Source: Silene latifolia (lineage: Eukaryota > Streptophyta > Magnoliopsida > Caryophyllales > Caryophyllaceae). Taken from it: a stretch of 64,000 nt of DNA. This document shows, piece after piece, positions 29,137-40,840 of this stretch. The stretch is taken from the NCBI RefSeq assembly GCF_048544455.1, contig NC_133536.1, positions 31,064,152-31,128,151 of the forward strand, written 5' to 3'. Within the stretch, counting starts at the first letter, position 1. Each line of letters opens with the position of its first letter. The notes under the pieces are model-generated. The model saw only the letters and a program-made list of their open reading frames with translations. It was not told the DNA's origin and searched no databases. The position numbers and the translations under genes are program-made.

Positions 29137-31141
29137 ACAGGTGCAATTTTAATCCTTATTCATAAATTAGATTATTTTTGTTTTGGATTTAACTTGAGAA
29201 CACAAATTCTAGGGTTTGTGTTTTCTGTTATTATTTAGTTCCCCCCAAATTAGAGGTTACATTTGCTTGCTTTTGGGTGTCTTCCAGGCGATACTTTGAC
29301 CGTATTTTTCTTCATATCTATGGTTTGGATAGGATGAAGTATTTTAAATAATTACTCCGCATTAAAGAGACATGACACATGTTTAGATGACTCCGATGTT
29401 CGTTAGTAGATGTATAATGTGGCATTTTCCCTCTCCTTGGAGCTTATTTATTTGTATGATATTGATAACCTCTGGTTTTGCTACAATGCTACCCTTAGCA
29501 GAATCCCTATGGGATGTTACATTCATAAATTCTGGTCAAGTTGAGGCCTGAGGGAGCGATTATCCACGGTTTCAGAATCTTGTAGTTTTAGTTTGTTAGT
29601 TGTTGTTGTTGCTGACTTAAGATCCAGAAAAGAGATAGTTGATACTGACAGTTTACATGTAATCCTTCTACTTCATAAGAGTACACCTGAACATGACCCA
29701 AACCCTGCAATTGCCCTACCCTAATGACCCATAGGTCTAATCAGAAGCATGAAGTTGAGCAGTATCAGCGAAAGCCTTAAGGCAATTTATTGCATTTGTT
29801 TCTAGTTTTATCCAAGTAGCTTGAGTTTGGTGATCAATACTACATTAAAACATAAGCCAGTCTACTCACTCCGTCCCGGTCATTTGTTTACCTTTGGTTT
29901 TGGCACAAAGACCAAAGAGAGGGCAGGGGACCATTTGTGGGTATTATTATTGAGTGACAAGTGGACAATAGTTTATGTGGAAGATCAAATTACCTTCCAA
30001 AAATATTCCCAATATAGAAGGGTAAACAAATGAATAAGACACCCATAAATGGAATTGGTAAACAAATGACCAAGACGGAGGGAGTATATTGTTATCTGTA
30101 GTCAGTGGTTTTTGTAGGAGCACGGGGTCTATCGATATGGGGACAGACACAAATCCCATTGATCGATCTATATCACATTTATTGTTCCACAAGCCGTCTG
30201 ATCTCCTGTTGGCTTTTGATGCTGTGGCCATGAAATATACACTGTTTATTGTTCTTCCCAATTTATTTTCTCAAAATACTATGGGGCACTCCTCATTAAT
30301 GGAAATAGTCGTCCATAATTTACGAACTTAGTTTCATCTGGATACTAAAGGCATTCTAAAATATAGTATGACTATAGTATATGTATATCTATATCTATAA
30401 CTATGTATCTCACTATTGTTAGTTTGCTGTTAATGGAAGAAATGAATGTCTCATGCTCTCTTCCTTCATTATGCTTGTTCAATTAAAAGGCGCCTCTCAT
30501 GTTTCCTCCTCAACTTCTTTAACTTACCTTCCTTAGGGGTGAAACCTGACCTCGTTTTATAATCTGTCAAGCTTAGGGTGATTGCCCCCTCACTGCTCCA
30601 GCTTTTCATGGCTATCAAATATGTGATATTCCCAAGTGTACTTAATTCCAGTATAAATCCTATGCTTTATTTAGAACTTCAGAACTATTTTTCTTAAATG
30701 ACTCCTGATCTGATCCTGTTGAATTGATGTAGCACCACAGTTAACGGTGAGATAAGAGCGAAGATCCATTTAGATCCCATGACACAGTGGTTACAGGTTT
30801 CATTGAACCCCCAGAGCCTCGTGCATTTATAAATATATACTGGCTTTAAATTAATTGAACTCTTACTTTATAAGAGCATATCACATACTGTATGTGACGT
30901 ATTTATAACAAATTAGCTGTTGCCTTTTCCCTTTTTCTCCAGTTCGTTGTTTACCTGTTTGGCGTCTATCTTCTTCAAATGGATTAGTTTAGTTTCAACT
31001 TTCAGTTTCACTTCAACTGTATCTGACTACCTGAGTTCACCTGTAGCTGGAGTCCACAAGTCTTTCTTAGGATTTCCTTTTGCTTGCCATATACACTGCG
31101 TAAAATCCTTCTCATAGAATTATTGCTTGTTTACGTTTAAC
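29137..31141 (+). other. Probable 3'UTR intron of the small lysine-rich protein gene
   Basis: Begins with a GTGCAA donor at 29143 and could end at the TTTAACAG acceptor at 31143. T-rich, no other gene recognised. Contains a Stowaway MITE at 29865-30084. Inference from splice-site-like sequences. Confidence 0.35.
29865..30084. mobile_element. Stowaway-like MITE
   Basis: The ends CTCACTCCGTCCCGGTCATT and AATGACCAAGACGGAGGGAG-like are inverted and flanked by TA. Inner TTTGTTTACC/GGTAAACAAA copies are shared with the Stowaway at 18444, so both belong to one family. Confidence 0.85.
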
Positions 31142-31143
31142 AG

Positions 31144-31236
31144 GTTGAGGCACCTAATCCATCAAAAGCTGACAAACCAGTGAGCCAAGAAGAAACTACT
31201 TTGGTTAATGAAAATGGCACTGAACACAGAAACTGA
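31144..31236 (+). other. Possible spliced exon downstream of the lysine-rich protein gene
   Basis: After a TTTAACAG acceptor, 30 codons (VEAPNPSKADKPVSQEE...) run open to a TGA at 31234-31236, with protein-like composition. The upstream coding exon already ends in its own stop, so in the mature mRNA this would be 3'UTR, unless alternative splicing makes it coding. It may also be the tail of another gene or chance. Confidence 0.3.
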
Positions 31237-32744
31237 AAACTGTGTACACGCTATAGTAGAACTTTAAAACGCTCTATCAATGGACTGTATGCCTAGTCTC
31301 GATTTTCGATGCAGGGGACTTCAGTCTGCTTCTCCCTAGTTAGACTTTTGTGCATCTTCTATCTATTTCCAGTTTTCTAAGTAAGGATTAACCCTTGTAT
31401 ATTTCCTGTTTCTCCGGTATTCTGAGCTTCAATGAATGTCGAGTATCTGTTGTTCAATACTTCTTGATTAGATTTGGCCGCGAGCTGCGCTGAATTATAA
31501 TGTTGGAGACTTCTTCCTTGAAACTTGTATATTGAATGGTGAGATTGTAACACATTGATGCAGACTGAGACCAGTACCTGTGATGGGTGCTCTTTTTTAT
31601 AGGGACCTCCCCGGCCAGGCTGCTGTTTTATGGGAGGAAGATGGTTCAAGCTAAAACCGAGATGAATGTTGATCAATCGTTTTAGCAAATCAGTTGGCAT
31701 TATTCTTAATGGTCTATTCCAGTGTTATTTTGTCGGAAATTCATATCCAATCATGAACAATCACCATTAAGCTGTACAGTAGATGTTTCCAGGCCCCTAG
31801 GTTGTTTAGTCGAGTTGTAGTTTGTCAAATTCAACATAAAAATGACTTTGAAAACAGTCATAGCTGAAACCAAAAATGCTTTGTTCACTAACTCAAAATT
31901 TCTTACGCTGAATTCTCTATAATAATTTTTTTTTTTTTTGAGTACTCTCTCGATAACCGTTCTAGTACAATTTTAAACAGCACTTTTGCCTTGGTGATAT
32001 GGCAGGCTTGTCGGTGTCATTGCAGTTCTCCTTTGGGCGATGATAACACCATTACCATTTTGTTTAATGCCACTCAAATACAAGTTAATTATACGAGTAT
32101 CTTACAATTCACTATCTCACAACTTGAATGACATTACTAAAAACAGTAGTGGATTTATCATTACCCTTCTCCTTTAGGACAAGTGTACAAAGCATCATTA
32201 ACTGTAGGATGCAATCTTGTGCTTAGGCATAAGTTCATCAATTGGTCTCTCTGGTGACAATCACAAATTGTGATGACTTTAAATATATGACCACTTTAAG
32301 ATAAAAAGTAACTACTTATAAAATGGTACGTATCAAATAATGGTCACATTTTCTCTTTAAAAAGGTTACATTTCGGTCCGTCACAATTTGTGATGAAGAA
32401 GAGGCCGTCACAAATGAGAATTTGCGTAAGTTCATTTATTTTAACCAAGTAGGACTTTCCGATTGAAGTTCGAGACAAATGTCATCAATTCCGCATACTT
32501 TAACCTGAATTCAATCCTCACAGATCGTAAAGAAAAAATGTTAATAACTATCTCACGTACTATACAAGGCTAAAGACAACTCCAGGAGCAATCCTGTTTT
32601 CCGACTGTTCACTTTTGTTCTCCCAGCATATCTGCCAGAACTATGTTGACTATACTAGTCTAACAGTGGAAGCATTTCTAAAGGCCATTAATGAGCAAAC
32701 CCTTCGGTTGTATTATGTTTTATAATAATGCTATTAATCAAAAA
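31237..32744. other. Intergenic region with MITE remnant
   Basis: No gene recognised. At about 32257-32430 a TCACAAATTGTGATGACTTT block and a CCGTCACAATTTGTGATGAA block are inverted, followed by CCGTCACAAATGAGAATTTG. The last is also present near 11870, indicating a shared MITE family. Confidence 0.4.
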
Positions 32745-33198
32745 GTTTGTCGGAGCTGCATCTCGTCTCGTTTGCTTGGAGGAGAAACACTCTTATCCCT
32801 TTGTATAAGAATAAAGGTGATGTTCAAGAGTGTTTCAATTATCGGGGAGTTAAACTTATGAGTCATATGATGAAGTTATGGGAACGGATAATCGAGAAAA
32901 GGCTTAGGAAAGGTGTAGACATCTCGGATAACCAATTTGGATTTATGCCTGGGAGATTGACTATGAATGCGATTTTTATCATGAGACAGTTGATGGAACA
33001 CCATCGGGACAAGAAGAAAGACCTTCACATGGTTTTTATTGACTTGGAAAATGCATATAATAGGGCACCGAAAGAAGTACTTTGGTGGGTTTTGGCGAGA
33101 AAGGGTGTGTCTCGAAAATATATTGACCTCATAAACGACATGTATGAGGGTGATAGTGCAAGTGTTCGCACTAATGTTGGGAGAACGGAAGAATTTCC
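32745..33198 (+). pseudogene. RTE-type LINE, segment A (reverse transcriptase N-terminal part)
   Basis: The open frame includes LIPLYKNKGDVQECFNYRGV, KLMSHMMKLWERIIEKRLR, QFGFMPGRLTMNAIF and VFIDLENAYNRAPKEVLWW, all hallmark blocks of plant RTE-clade LINE reverse transcriptases. The element is 5' truncated (no endonuclease). The frame is cut at ...GRTEEFP by the LTR element inserted at 33199 and resumes at 40841 with ITSGVHQGSALSPFLF. Confidence 0.88.
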
Positions 33199-34942
33199 TG
33201 ATGCGTGTCTATAATATGATGTTTTACATCTTTATTTCCACGCATTTTATGTCTATTATTAGTAGTTTATTCTACTACTTGCCCCATTTCGTCTAGTTTC
33301 GTATTTTTATGTAATATTGCAGATTATTGCGGAATTGAGTAGGTAATGAGCCAAATCCGTCCCAAAGTGCTTAGCATTGCATTTGACATGAAGTAGATGC
33401 TTGAGGAATGAGCTTGGTGCGCATTTGAAGACCCGAAAGACATATTTGCGAGAGTTTAGAAGCGGACTACCAGCTACAGCGGTCTATAGACTGACCTACA
33501 TGGTCTATAGACTGTCAGAATGCTTCTCGACATTGCAGCCTTATTCAGATGGCTATATCTCTAGTTCTAGAGCAGATAATAGAGTGATTCCAATTGGAGG
33601 TGAAATCTTATCCTCTTAGCTTTCCAACGCCGCGTAGAACACCTGATTTGACCAAGTAACGAAGAAATGACAGCTGTTTTAAGATCAGTGCGCGCTGCAG
33701 AATTCGTCAGAATGCATTCCTGTACAGCGCCAGTGGTCGATCGACTGTCCCCAGTGGTCGATCGACCACCTCACGATTCTGATACGCAAATTAAAGTTAG
33801 AATTCCGAAGCCCAATGTAATTAGGTTTTAAGAATAAGAGTTACGTGACATTCCTATAAAACGTAACCCCTGCCTACCTTTTATTGATCCATTCATGAGG
33901 AGAGTTTTCATTCAGTTTTGAGATTATCATCAATAATTAGGGTTCTTGTGATTATTTCGTAATCAATAAAGTTACTTCTGCATTCGGTTTTGATCCTTTC
34001 TCTGCAATTCCATTCGGTATTTTTCTGTTCTTATATTCAGTTTCATAGTTTTATTTCGTTCATAGTTTAGAATTGTTAGGGTAGTTTCCCAAAGCCAAAT
34101 TATTGTCTCATGTTATTTGCTTGCTTAGTTAATTTAATCATGAATTCAACAGCTTTATTCGTTAATCTTATTGTTGTTTTAGTCATAGTCATGAGTAGCT
34201 AAACCCTATGTGCTAGGATGTAGGGGATCTATAGCGTAGATGGTGTAGAATTAGGCGACCTGAATTAGGGCATTGGTCGATCGACTGGCTTCTCTGGCCG
34301 ATCGACTGTGCCAGTTGGTCGATCGACTGCCTGTAGTGGTCGATCGACTGACTCGTGTATGATTAGCATCGTTTTTGATTTATTAAGTGCGATATTTAAC
34401 AACGAGACCGAAAGGGGACCTGTTAGATGCTTAGTATTGACCAACCCATTAAGATCGAGAGACAGGGGAGGGAAATAATTAATGAATTAAGACGACTAAA
34501 TTGCTAAGATCGAAAGATAAGTAATTTAGGCTTTAGGAATCACTTTTCAGGGCGAGAGCTAGTATTAGTGAGACTTAGGGACTAGTAACATAGGCCGAAA
34601 GGAGCTACTGGTTAAATTGGACCGAGAGGACTTGTTATTTACCCATCTATACGACTTTATTTCAGACTCACCCAGGACATGCGCCGTCATAGCTATAGTG
34701 AACCAACCATCTTAGCATCCCTTTTTATATTTGATTTCATATTTTCCTTTAGTTTATTTCATATTTCGTTGTCATTAGTTAGAGAACAATTCAATCAAAC
34801 CCCCACACTCTGCTACCCTTAGACTAAAATTAGAAACAACTATTATCTCCCTACCTCCCTGCGGATCGACCCTTACTACCGCTTGCTAGTAGTAGTTTGG
34901 TTTTATAAATATTATTTTTGGTACTCACTTCGACATGTATCA
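33199..34942 (+). repeat. 5' LTR of Tat/Athila-like element
   Basis: 1744 bp, TGATGCGTG...GTATCA. A TATA-like CCTATAAAACG lies at about 33855. Palindrome arrays are at 33482-33512 (GTCTATAGAC variant, 2 copies), 33736-33766 (2 copies) and 34276-34348 (4 copies, the second with one mismatch), each at 21-bp period. The 3' part (CTGCGGATCGACCC...) resembles other Tat/Athila LTR ends, including 62259-62300 on the minus strand. Confidence 0.93.
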
Positions 34943-34947
34943 AATTT

Positions 34948-34965
34948 TGGCGCCGTTGCCGGGGA
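34948..34965 (+). promoter_or_regulatory. Primer-binding site, tRNA-Asp type
   Basis: TGGCGCCGTTGCCGGGGA, 5 bp after the 5' LTR. It is the exact complement of the 3' 18 nt (including CCA) of plant tRNA-Asp(GUC) as I know it. This primer site is characteristic of Tat/Athila-group elements. Confidence 0.85.
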
Positions 34966-35137
34966 GGTAGCGCTAGTTTTAGTTGTTTTTATTTTGGTCT
35001 GTCTTTAGCCTCAAGGGAAGACTGAGTACCTTGAGGCAGTTCTTATCTTCTTCTTTAGTGTTGTTTCGATAGGTCCTACAGGTCCTATTAGCAGTACTTC
35101 AGGAGGATTCACCATGTTCCGTTCTTGAGAGCAGCAG

Positions 35138-36922
35138 GTGGAATTCTGTGGGAGATGTGGTGCTGAGGGGCATGATTCTGCTATATGCCGAGCAGATATG
35201 GACCAAGTCTATGCTTACAGGCAATATAAACAAGGTCATTACACGCCGCCACATCCGTACCATCAACAAGGCTTTCAAGAGCCTTCATATTCTTTTGCAC
35301 CACCTCCGCAAAACCCCCTTCCCTCTAACAAGATCGCGGATCTAAAAGCTATGGTACAAGAGCTTGCGACCAAAACTGCCAAACATCATGAAGAATATGC
35401 AGCATTGTTTAAATCAACTCAGTCCCGAATGACCGACCTTTCCGGTCGATCGACCAAGACCTCTGTTAATGCTTCTCTTCCTGACAGTCAGAAGCTTTTG
35501 GAACCCAGCTCCCATGGTCGATCGACCTCGCCTACTGCTGATATTGTTGATAATTTGACCCGAATTTTTGACGGATCATTTATTTCAAGAGCCATGAAGT
35601 TATTTCCAGGTGTTGATAAGGACAAGGTCCTTAATTCAAAAGATGTTTCAAAGAAGGAAGTAGAAGAGCATGCCAAGTTGTCGATAAAGCTTTCATTTCC
35701 TGAGCGGCTCCAGAAATCAAAAGACGAGACTGAAGAAACTTTGAATGCCATAACACTGAGGAGCGGGTCTACTATTTCCGGGCCCACTGTGGCGAAAGAT
35801 GGGTCTGAAAAGAAGAAATAAAGGGCGTCTGCAAATAGTATCAGGACCAGTCGATCGACTGACCATCATGGTCGATCGACCAGTCCCCGATCTTTCAGTG
35901 CTACTATACCTGAAGATCTCAGTCGATCGACTGACCAACCTAGTCGATCGACCGAGGAAGCTGCTGGAAGTGCACAGTTCCGTCCTCCAATGCCTGATGA
36001 CTTGAGAGACCTTTCGATTCGGGGTTCGACAACTCCGAAAATATTGAGGCAAGACCCAAATGCTGATGGGTCAATTCCAGTGCCCAAGTCTATGGTGGAG
36101 ATACTTAAACTCCAAATACAAGAAGAGGCTGAACAGAGAGAAGCTTCTTTCAAAAGACTTGAGCTTCTCTTGGCTCAAGTAGCTGCCGAACAAAATGATG
36201 ATATGTATGACTCGGAAGATGATGATTTGGAGGAAGATGAAGCGTCAATTGAAGACTTCAATGCTGTGCCACATGAAGAATTCGATCAAGCAAATTTGTG
36301 TGGTCGAACGATTGACATTGCAGAAGGGAGAGCGGTCGATCGACTGGAACAAGTGGTCGATCGACCAGTTATGTTGGAGGAGGAAACTACTCGATCGAGT
36401 AGTGACGTTGTTCGATTGACCCCTGCAGCCTTGGGAATTGTTAAATCGTCACCAACGCCTATTCCGGATGACGATGAGAAGGTAAATGAAGACCATTCCT
36501 ATCCGATTAGAGGTAATTCCACTCCTTTAGTCGATTATGTATACCTTCTTACTCCTTCTGTTGAACCATTTGCTGCTGTAGAATTGACGCCCCCGCCCCA
36601 ATTTGGGAACAAATTGAAGGAACATCGCTTTGTTTCTCTTTCTACAGGTCATGACAAGTTCAAAGACCCCGGAGGTGAGTTGGGTATTCCTAGCTCGAAG
36701 TCTGGAAATGCTCGGATATATGATCCAGGAGGAGGTCCTGATGAGGATATGCCGTCTAAGAAGAAGCTGCGCGCTGAGGTGAAAAATTGGGATCCGGATG
36801 CTGCGAGACGTTGTTGTTCTTCCGTTGCCTTGTTGTGGAGGCCGGGAGTAGATTTGACAGTTGCTGAAGCCACTGCGTTCAGTCAGAAGCCTAGTAGTGG
36901 GCCAGTGATTTGTGCTTTTTGA
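35138..36922 (+). pseudogene. Gag-like ORF with CCHC zinc knuckle, one internal stop
   Basis: One frame runs from 35138 to a TGA at 36920-36922, broken only by a TAA at 35819-35821. An upstream in-frame TGA at 35126 cuts off the N-terminus. The knuckle CGRCGAEGHDSAIC (CX2CX4HX4C) lies at residues 4-17. The rest is a hydrophilic, acidic region without further domains. The 21-bp palindrome units are read as ...GRST or SRSTD... in the first half (35445-35952) and as VDRL...VDRP in the second half (36335-36365). Because 21 bp is 7 codons, each pair keeps frame. I place it as the remnant of a Tat/Athila gag; no protease or polymerase follows. Confidence 0.7.
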
Positions 36923-39091
36923 TGATCGAAAAGTGGGTTGAGCTGGGACCGTCTAATTTAGCGCTACCGGGAGGCAACCCGGAGTTTGAAACATTTCGTT
37001 TAATTTGTTGTTTTGGAACATTTAGCTTTATTTGTTTTGTGTGCTCTAATAATTAGCTAGACTATAGACTATTACTTTGGGTTTTGCGCAACTTTTGGGC
37101 GCGTTATTATGTGTATTTGCAGATTTATAGACCATGTTGGCTCAATTTATTGAGTTAATTTGAAGAAAATCAGAACTTACATCAGGATTTTCAGTCGATC
37201 GATTGGCCTATTTGGTCGATCGACTGACTGCTACAGTTACAGAAGCTTCTGTTCGTGTCAACTTGGTCGATCGACTGCCTGCTATGGTCGATCGACCGCC
37301 TTACGCTACTGTATCTGTTTTCGATCATTCCCCTGCTGTGTTTGGTCGATTTGCGGAGTTGAGGGAGTCTTTTCTCCACTTTTTTCTCCGACTCATTTCT
37401 GTTTTCTTCTGTTTTCTTATTATGCACATAATTCTGCGTTTCATAAATTATTTTCTCGGAATTATGCGCGTGGTTTTGTTTGTCTTTTCAGGTACTTTAT
37501 GGTAGCACTGCTGGCTACTGAAACCTCCTAGCTCACGCTGGTTTGGGGAGGTTTCCGTTTGCTGCACTTAAAGTCTTGTGAGTTTCCGAGTTTAATTTCA
37601 TGTCTTTTAATTTTCTCGCAAAATCTCATTTCCTTTGCTATTTTCATTATATGATTTTGCACGATGGAGACATTGTGTGATTTGGTTTGGGGAAGGGTTT
37701 TGCGTTGCATTCATTCTGTTTTGCATCCACGTTTAGTTTTTGTCTTGCATTGTTTATTTCATTTCTTTTATATATACAAAAATCCAAAAAAATTCAAAAA
37801 TTTCAAAAATATCACGTTTAATTTTGCATATTAGGTTGAGTCTGATTGGAGTATTCATTACTGATAATTGTCATTTGCTTAAACCCTGCATTTTATCACA
37901 TCTTTTAACTTTTGCAATATCTCAAATTTTGTTCCAAAATTTGTTGAACAATTAGACTTGACTTGAAATTTTGGCAAACTACAAAACTTTCTAAGGAATT
38001 AGAGCTTTATAAACAGGTGTCATTCATGACCAATTTCATTTAGGATTGTGAGTAGTTACTCCCTGCATATCGTGTAACATTAATTTGCACAAGTATGACA
38101 TTTAATTTCTTTTTGCCTGCATACATTCGGGTTAGTGGTTGGTATTGCATGTTTGGATAATGCTTGCGAAAATCCCTTTTGTTCATTTTACCCATTAGCT
38201 TCACATTAGCCAAAAATTGCCAGTTGACTCTTTAGCTACAATCCATAAACTAAGCCTACCCTTTGCTGAGCTAGTTTAGTAGTTTTAGTGGTATTCGTTG
38301 TATTGTATCAATTTTGGCTCAGTTTGCACTCTATGAAGTTGGTAATGAATGAAGGAGAAAAGAAAAAGAAAAAATGAAAAAAATTGAAAAATAGTGACTG
38401 CCGAGAAAAAACGAAAAAAAAAAGAAAAAAAAAAGAAAAAGAAACGGCAAAGAAAAAAAAAAGGAAAAAAGAGTTTACTCCTCTGTTTGCTTTATATTTT
38501 ATGAGGAGTGTTATTTGGATTAGTGAAGTGTTTGCCTAATTCATTAAGGCATTTGAGCTTATTTCATTGAGTTAGAAGTGGATGTTTTATTCGGTTTGTT
38601 AGGATGCTAGCTTGGCTATTTCCCTCTCATTCCCATAATGTTTTGCCTCTTCTTACCCATAGCCTCACTTATCCAAATCTTTGCAAGTATTCGGCATGTG
38701 ATGGACCCTGAATGGTTGGAATGTATGTGCACGGTAGCTAGAATTACTTATCATACTATATTGCATGCATGATCATGTTGGTTGAGTCTAGGTGAGTGAC
38801 TTTTGTCTCTTTCTCTCTTACATATAAATTGCTTACCATTTGCTTTGTTGAGAGAAGAGTGACCCGGAAGAGTCCAATCTTGAAAGTCTTGCAAGGTCAA
38901 ACGTTCAACATCTCTTCGAAATATGCATAAATTCGTTTGCGTGACATTGAGCTATTAGTAGTTGATTCATATGCATTAAATTGGTTTAAGTAGACGATTT
39001 TCAGTTTGTCCATGTTTTGCTCCTTTCTATCAAGAATTAGTTTTGCATTTAGTTTGCTTGGGGACAAGAAAATGTTTGGTTTGGGGAAGTT
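36923..39091 (+). other. 3' internal non-coding region of Tat/Athila-like element with purine tract
   Basis: Holds no pol genes. At about 38349-38471 there is a 120-bp A/G-rich tract (GAAAAAGAAAAAAT type runs). The polypurine tract TTTGGGGAAGT lies at 39081-39091, directly before the 3' LTR. Confidence 0.7.
37194..37296 (+). repeat. 3' internal palindrome pairs (21-bp phased)
   Basis: GTCGATCGAT/GTCGATCGAC at 37194 and 37215, then GTCGATCGAC at 37266 and 37287. Both pairs have 21-bp period. The DNA is downstream of the gag-like ORF and not part of a convincing protein. Confidence 0.9.
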
Positions 39092-40835
39092 TGATGCGTG
39101 TCTATAATATGATGTTTTACATCTTTATTTCCACGTATTTTATGTCTATTATTAGTAGTTTATTCTACTACTTGCCCCATTTCGTCTACTTTCGTATTTT
39201 TATGTAATATTGCAGGTTATTGCGGAATTGAGTAGATAATGAGCCAAATCCGTCCCAAAGTGCTTAGCATTGCATTTGACATGAAGTAGATGCTTGAGGA
39301 ATGAGCTTGGTGCGCATTTCAAGGCCTGAAAGACATATTTGCGAGAGTTTAGAAGCGGACTACCAGCTACAGCGGTTTATAGACTGACCTATATGGTCTA
39401 TAGACTGTCAGAATGCTTCTCGACATTGCAGCCTTATTCATATGGCTATATCTTGAGTTCTAGAGCAGATAATCGAGTGATTCCAATTGGAGGTGAAATC
39501 TTATCCTCTTAGCTTTCCAACGCCGCATAGAACACCTGATTTGACCAAGTAACGAAGAAATGACAGCTGTTTTAAGATCAGTGCGCGCTGCAGAATTCGT
39601 CAGAATGCATTCCTGTACAGCGCCAGTGGTCGATCGACTGTCCCCAGTGGTCGATCGACCACCCCACGACTCTGATGCGCAAATTAAAGTTAGAATTCCG
39701 AAGCCCAATGTAATTAGGTTTTAAGAATAAGAGTTACGTGACATTCCTATAAAACGTAACCCCTGCCTACCTTTTATTGATCCATTCATGAGGAGAGTTT
39801 TCATTCAGTTTTGAGATTATCATCAATAATTAGGGTTCTTGTGATTATTTCGTAATCAATAAAGTTACTTCTGCATTCGGTTTTGATCCTTTCTCTGCAA
39901 TTCCATTCGGTATTTTTCTGTTCTTATATTCAGTTTCATAGTTTTATTTCGTTCATAGTTTAGAATTGTTAGGGTAGTTTCCCAAAGCCAAATTATCGTC
40001 TCATGTTATTTGCTTGCTTAGTTAATTTAATCATGAATTCAGCAGCTTTATTCATTAATCTTATTGTTGTTTTAGTCATAGTCATGAGTAGCTAAACCCT
40101 ATGTGCTAGGATGTAGGGGATCTATAGCGTAGATGGCGTAGAATTAGGCGACCTGAATTAGGGCATTGGTCGTTCGACTGGCTTCTCTGGTCGATCGACT
40201 GTGCCAGTTGGTCGATCGACTGCCTGTAGTGGTCGATCGACTGACGCGTGTATGATTAGCATCGTTTTTGATTTATTAAGTGCGATATTTAACAACGAGA
40301 CCGAAAGGGGACCTGTTAGATGCTTAGTATTGACCAACCCATTAAGATCGAGAGACAGGGGAGGGAAATAATTAATGAATTAAGACGACTAAATTGCTAA
40401 GATCGAAAGATAAGTAATTTAGGCTTTAGGAATCACTTTTCAGGGCGAGAGCTAGTATTAGTGAGACTTAGGAACTAGTAGGATAGGCCGAAAGGAGCTA
40501 CTGGTTAACTTGGACCGAGAGGACTTGTTATTTACCCATCTATACGACTTTATTTCAGACTCACCCAGGACAAGCGCCGTCATAGCTATAGTGAACCGAC
40601 CATCTTAGCATCCGTTTTTATATTTGATTTCATATTTTCCTTTAGTTTATTTCATATTTCGTTGTCATTAGTTAGAGAACAATTCAATCAAACCCCCACA
40701 CTCTGCTACCCTTAGACTAAAATTAGAAACAACTATTATCTCCCTACCTCCCTGCGGATCGACCCTTACTACCGCTTGCTAGTAGTAGTTTGGTTTTATA
40801 AATATTATTTTTGGTACTCACTTCGACAGGTATCA
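39092..40835 (+). repeat. 3' LTR of Tat/Athila-like element
   Basis: 1744 bp, same length as the 5' LTR with no indel by position. The palindrome arrays are conserved at equivalent offsets (39375/39396, 39629/39650, 40169-40241). The GTCTATAGAC pair has one change (GTTTATAGAC), and GTCGTTCGAC replaces one unit at 40169. Confidence 0.93.
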
Positions 40836-40840
40836 TTTCC

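Larger units (their letters stand above)
33199..40835 (+). mobile_element. Non-autonomous Tat/Athila-like LTR retrotransposon, TSD TTTCC
   Basis: Two LTRs of exactly 1744 bp (33199-34942 and 39092-40835), ends TG...CA, flanked by TTTCC (33194-33198, 40836-40840). The internal region (4149 bp) has a tRNA-Asp-type primer site, a broken gag-like ORF with a CCHC knuckle, and no protease, reverse transcriptase or integrase, so it must be moved in trans. By eye the LTRs differ at roughly 30 positions (under 2%), so the insertion is fairly recent. It interrupts the RTE frame. GTCGATCGAC palindromes occur throughout at 21-bp period. Confidence 0.93.

Noticed and set aside
33199-40835. Regularly spaced palindromes resembling a CRISPR-like array
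   Set aside because: The unit is only 10 bp with an 11-bp spacer, lies in a plant LTR retrotransposon and is partly translated. There are no cas genes.
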